DNA of 5,622 nucleotides from Octadecabacter sp. Its GTDB lineage: Bacteria; Pseudomonadota; Alphaproteobacteria; Rhodobacterales; Rhodobacteraceae. This document shows positions 5,088-5,622 of this stretch, piece by piece (positions within the stretch are counted from its first letter, which is position 1; every line of letters begins with the position of its first letter). Under the pieces are notes generated by a model. That model worked only from the letters and a program-made list of their open reading frames with translations. It ran no database searches and was not told the DNA's origin. The stretch lies in the NCBI GenBank assembly GCA_003533975.1, contig DQCL01000111.1, positions 1 to 5,622 of the forward strand, given 5' to 3'. Position numbers and translations under genes: made by a program.

Positions 5088-5622
5088 AGATACTTCACTA
5101 AGAAGAAACCGCCGATCAGCACAACGCAAAAAAGCGTGAACACCAACCCGAGGCGCTTTTCGATGAAGGTACGGATGGGGTCGCCAAACTTCCATAACAG
5201 GGCGGCGATGATGAAAAAGCGTAATGCGCGCGCGAGGATGGAGGTTACAATGAAGGTGCCAATTGGCATCGCTGTGAAACCCGACATGATCGTGATGACC
5301 TTATAGGGGAACGGTGTGATGCCCGCGACGAGAACGGCCCAGAAGCCCATATCGTTGAAACGGGTGCTAAACTCTTCCATTGAATGCGTTTTTCCGAGGG
5401 CTTCGAGAACGGGTTGGCCGATCGTTTCAAATGCGAACATGCCGATGCCATATCCGAGCATGCCGCCTAAGACGGAGGCCACGGTTGCGACGCCCGCAAT
5501 CAAGAATGCGCGATGCGGCGCAGCGATGATCATTGGAATCATCAGTAAATCAGGTGGAATCGGAAAGACTGAGCTTTCGACAAAAGCCACGCAGGCCAGC
5601 GCCCAAAGCGCATAAGGTGAGT
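5084..5622 (-). CDS. yqaA: YqaA-like DedA (SNARE-associated/VTT) family membrane protein, 5' end outside window
   Basis: The visible 178 codons run from the window edge (SPYALWALACVAFVESS) to a TGA at 5086-5084. The protein is polytopic, with hydrophobic stretches at about 3-35, 38-62, 91-110, 114-138 and 153-177 of the visible part. Family marks include ESSVFPIPPDLLMIP, the glycine-rich GGMLGYGIG, and AGITPFPYKVITIMSGF followed by ARALRFFI. DedA proteins are inner-membrane proteins linked to proton-dependent lipid carrier movement and envelope homeostasis; the YqaA branch has no established substrate. A GTG at 5590 could be read as a start, but it lies inside the first conserved membrane segment and the frame continues past it, so the true start is beyond the right edge, probably by a dozen or so codons. 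The gene overlaps dsbB by 4 bp, indicating co-transcription and probable translational coupling. Confidence 0.88.
   Translation of the reverse strand, partial: SPYALWALACVAFVESSVFPIPPDLLMIPMIIAAPHRAFLIAGVATVASVLGGMLGYGIGMFAFETIGQPVLEALGKTHSMEEFSTRFNDMGFWAVLVAGITPFPYKVITIMSGFTAMPIGTFIVTSILARALRFFIIAALLWKFGDPIRTFIEKRLGLVFTLFCVVLIGGFFLVKYL

Noticed and set aside
5088..5195. N-terminal extension of DsbB giving 187 residues
   Set aside because: The extra 36 residues are charged and hydrophilic, lie inside the yqaA-like gene, and would precede the first membrane segment; ATG 5087 overlaps the upstream stop in the usual coupled way.
5588..5590. GTG as the start of the YqaA-like protein
   Set aside because: The frame remains open and conserved-looking (SPYALWALAC) to the window edge, so this is an internal valine and the gene is cut by the window.
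1..5622. A novel multi-gene defence, mobile or biosynthetic system
   Set aside because: Every coding region has a well-known family and ordinary neighbours; there are no transposase, integrase, nuclease or toxin genes, no spaced direct repeats and no gene of unknown type left unexplained.

Overview
This window looks like ordinary chromosomal DNA from an alphaproteobacterium, most likely of the Rhodobacterales (Roseobacter group). The basis is family resemblance of the proteins (an acidic N-terminal extension on GyrA, a short DsbB with a CQMC motif, a YqaA-type DedA protein next to it), the moderate-to-high GC content, and C-rich 'GGGATATTTTGAAACAAAG'-style intergenic DNA that I associate with that order. 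No database search was possible, so the taxon is an inference.

Layout. Positions 1-1847 (minus strand) hold the first 615 codons of gyrA, DNA gyrase subunit A; the gene runs off the left edge. Positions 1848-2031 hold the gyrA leader and probable promoter, with a 7-bp perfect hairpin close to the start codon, followed by an intergenic repeat (copy 1) and a strong GC-rich hairpin behind the next gene. Positions 2032-4009 (minus) are a two-gene operon: arginase (upstream, 3086-4009) then ornithine cyclodeaminase (2032-3075), only 10 bp apart. Positions 4010-4114 are a divergent control region with two similar ATTG(A/T)TCAA(A/T) sites exactly 20 bp apart. Positions 4115-4543 (plus) encode an Lrp/AsnC-family regulator. 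Positions 4544-4631 contain a second, diverged copy of the intergenic repeat. Positions 4632-5622 (minus) hold dsbB and the 3' part of a yqaA-like DedA membrane protein gene, overlapping by 4 bp (ATGA).

How the genes work together. Arginase turns L-arginine into L-ornithine and urea; ornithine cyclodeaminase turns L-ornithine directly into L-proline and ammonia. The divergent Lrp/AsnC gene is the natural candidate for sensing an amino acid and controlling both itself and the operon through the shared 105-bp region. The yqaA-dsbB pair is a separate envelope unit: DsbB reoxidises the periplasmic thiol oxidase DsbA using quinone, and the YqaA-like protein is a polytopic membrane protein of unproven role. 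gyrA is a housekeeping gene.

I did not find a novel defence, mobile or biosynthetic system here. The most interesting non-coding signals are the paired operator-like sites, the two related intergenic repeats that each lie behind a minus-strand gene, and the structured gyrA leader. I saw no tRNA, rRNA, CRISPR array, insertion sequence or origin.
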